Assembly: GCA_900555065.1 (NCBI GenBank) | Contig: USJY01000095.1 | Coordinates: 1-5,942 of the forward strand | Length of the DNA: 5,942 bases | Source: an uncultured Eubacteriales bacterium | GTDB lineage: Bacteria; Bacillota; Clostridia; Oscillospirales; UMGS1783 | Direction: 5' to 3' | Shown here: piece by piece, positions 5,436 to 5,942 of the stretch | Position numbering within the stretch: position 1 is the stretch's first letter | How the letters are laid out: every line of letters begins with the position of its first letter | The notes under the pieces: generated by a model | What the model saw: only the letters and a program-made list of their open reading frames with translations | The model's database searches: none | Told to the model about the DNA's origin: nothing | Translations under genes and position numbers: made by a program

Positions 5436-5942
5436 GCAAAGGGTGGACGCGCCTGTATTCCACTGGCGCGCCGTGCCTTTACAGCTTACATATTTTATTG
5501 GCCGCCGCACGCAGATCACACGTAACACGGCAGGCGGCGCGCGGGGCGAAGCAGTCTGTTCCCCTCCGCATCCGGCCGGTTCGCCTGTGTTCTGCCGCCG
5601 CGCGCTTACGCATGCGTCTCTGTCCGCGCGTTCGTTTTCCCGACTGCGCGCCTGTGTCCGTTCGTATCCGCAAGGCTGTTTGTCCGCGCGCTTTTGTCCA
5701 AGCGGCGTATCCGCAGCGCCCCGCCTCCGGCGCGCCTTTCAGCTCCGTTTTCGCCCGTATATCCGCCCGCTTTCAAGCATACGCCCGCAGAGCCCGGCCC
5801 GTAAATCGCTGTTTTCGCGCGTCGTTTTGTCCGCAACGCACGGCGCGTCCGGCCATACCCAGCCGGGAGCCCTCCCATATCACTGCGTCGCCTGCACGGC
5901 CAAAACACAAAATACACTGCAATTAAAAAATAAGATTAATTC

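Larger units (their letters stand above)
5058..5942. other. Gene-free stretch upstream of the Rsm22-like gene, to the window end
   Basis: About 885 bases carry no gene I can support. A long plus-strand open frame (5096-5926) and shorter minus-strand frames exist. All give Arg/Ala/Pro-rich translations with no motif, hydrophobic pattern or ribosome binding site, as expected for GC-rich non-coding DNA. The plus strand is pyrimidine-rich between about 5560 and 5880, with recurring short words such as TGTCCGCGCG (near 5620 and 5681). The last 40 bases turn sharply AT-rich, which would suit a promoter or gene boundary just beyond the window. Two palindromic structures inside are listed separately. 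Confidence 0.55.

Noticed and set aside
5096..5926. A 276-codon plus-strand open frame
   Set aside because: Arg/Ala/Pro-rich with irregular composition, no domain or membrane pattern, no ribosome binding site, and it starts antisense to the Rsm22-like upstream region. Long open frames are expected by chance in such GC-rich DNA.

Overview
The window looks like a piece of a GC-rich Bacillota (Clostridia-type) chromosome. The evidence is a Gram-positive style ribosome binding site (AGGAGG) and AT-rich promoters, and a gene set typical of that group: an NCS2 uracil permease, a CmpB/DUF1113-type membrane protein and a bacterial Rsm22-like methyltransferase. No ribosomal RNA or other marker is present, so a narrower placement is not justified.

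Layout. Positions 1-258 hold a promoter and a structured leader, with a terminator-like hairpin ahead of the uracil permease gene (259-1644, plus strand). A long hairpin terminator at 1662-1703 follows. The other three genes are on the minus strand. They are a five-helix membrane protein (1755-2498), a small P-loop kinase-like protein (2834-3361) with its own promoter and terminator, and an Rsm22/METTL17-type SAM-dependent protein (4074-5057). The permease and membrane-protein genes converge on the 1662-1703 hairpin.

Two long stretches, about 3453-4073 and 5058-5942, carry no gene I can support. They are GC-rich and have open frames only because stop codons are rare. Those frames give arginine/alanine/proline-rich translations with no family signature. 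They do contain terminator-like hairpins, short repeats and palindromes, recorded separately.

The four genes do not form an obvious pathway. The permease imports uracil for pyrimidine salvage. The Rsm22-like protein probably acts in ribosome assembly or translation and carries a conserved four-cysteine pattern that suggests an iron-sulfur cluster. The kinase-like and membrane proteins have no known substrate. I see no phage genes, transposase, CRISPR array, toxin-antitoxin pair or defence system. The most interesting points are the permease leader, the cysteine set of the Rsm22-like protein, and the plus-strand terminator in the gene-free stretch near 3770.
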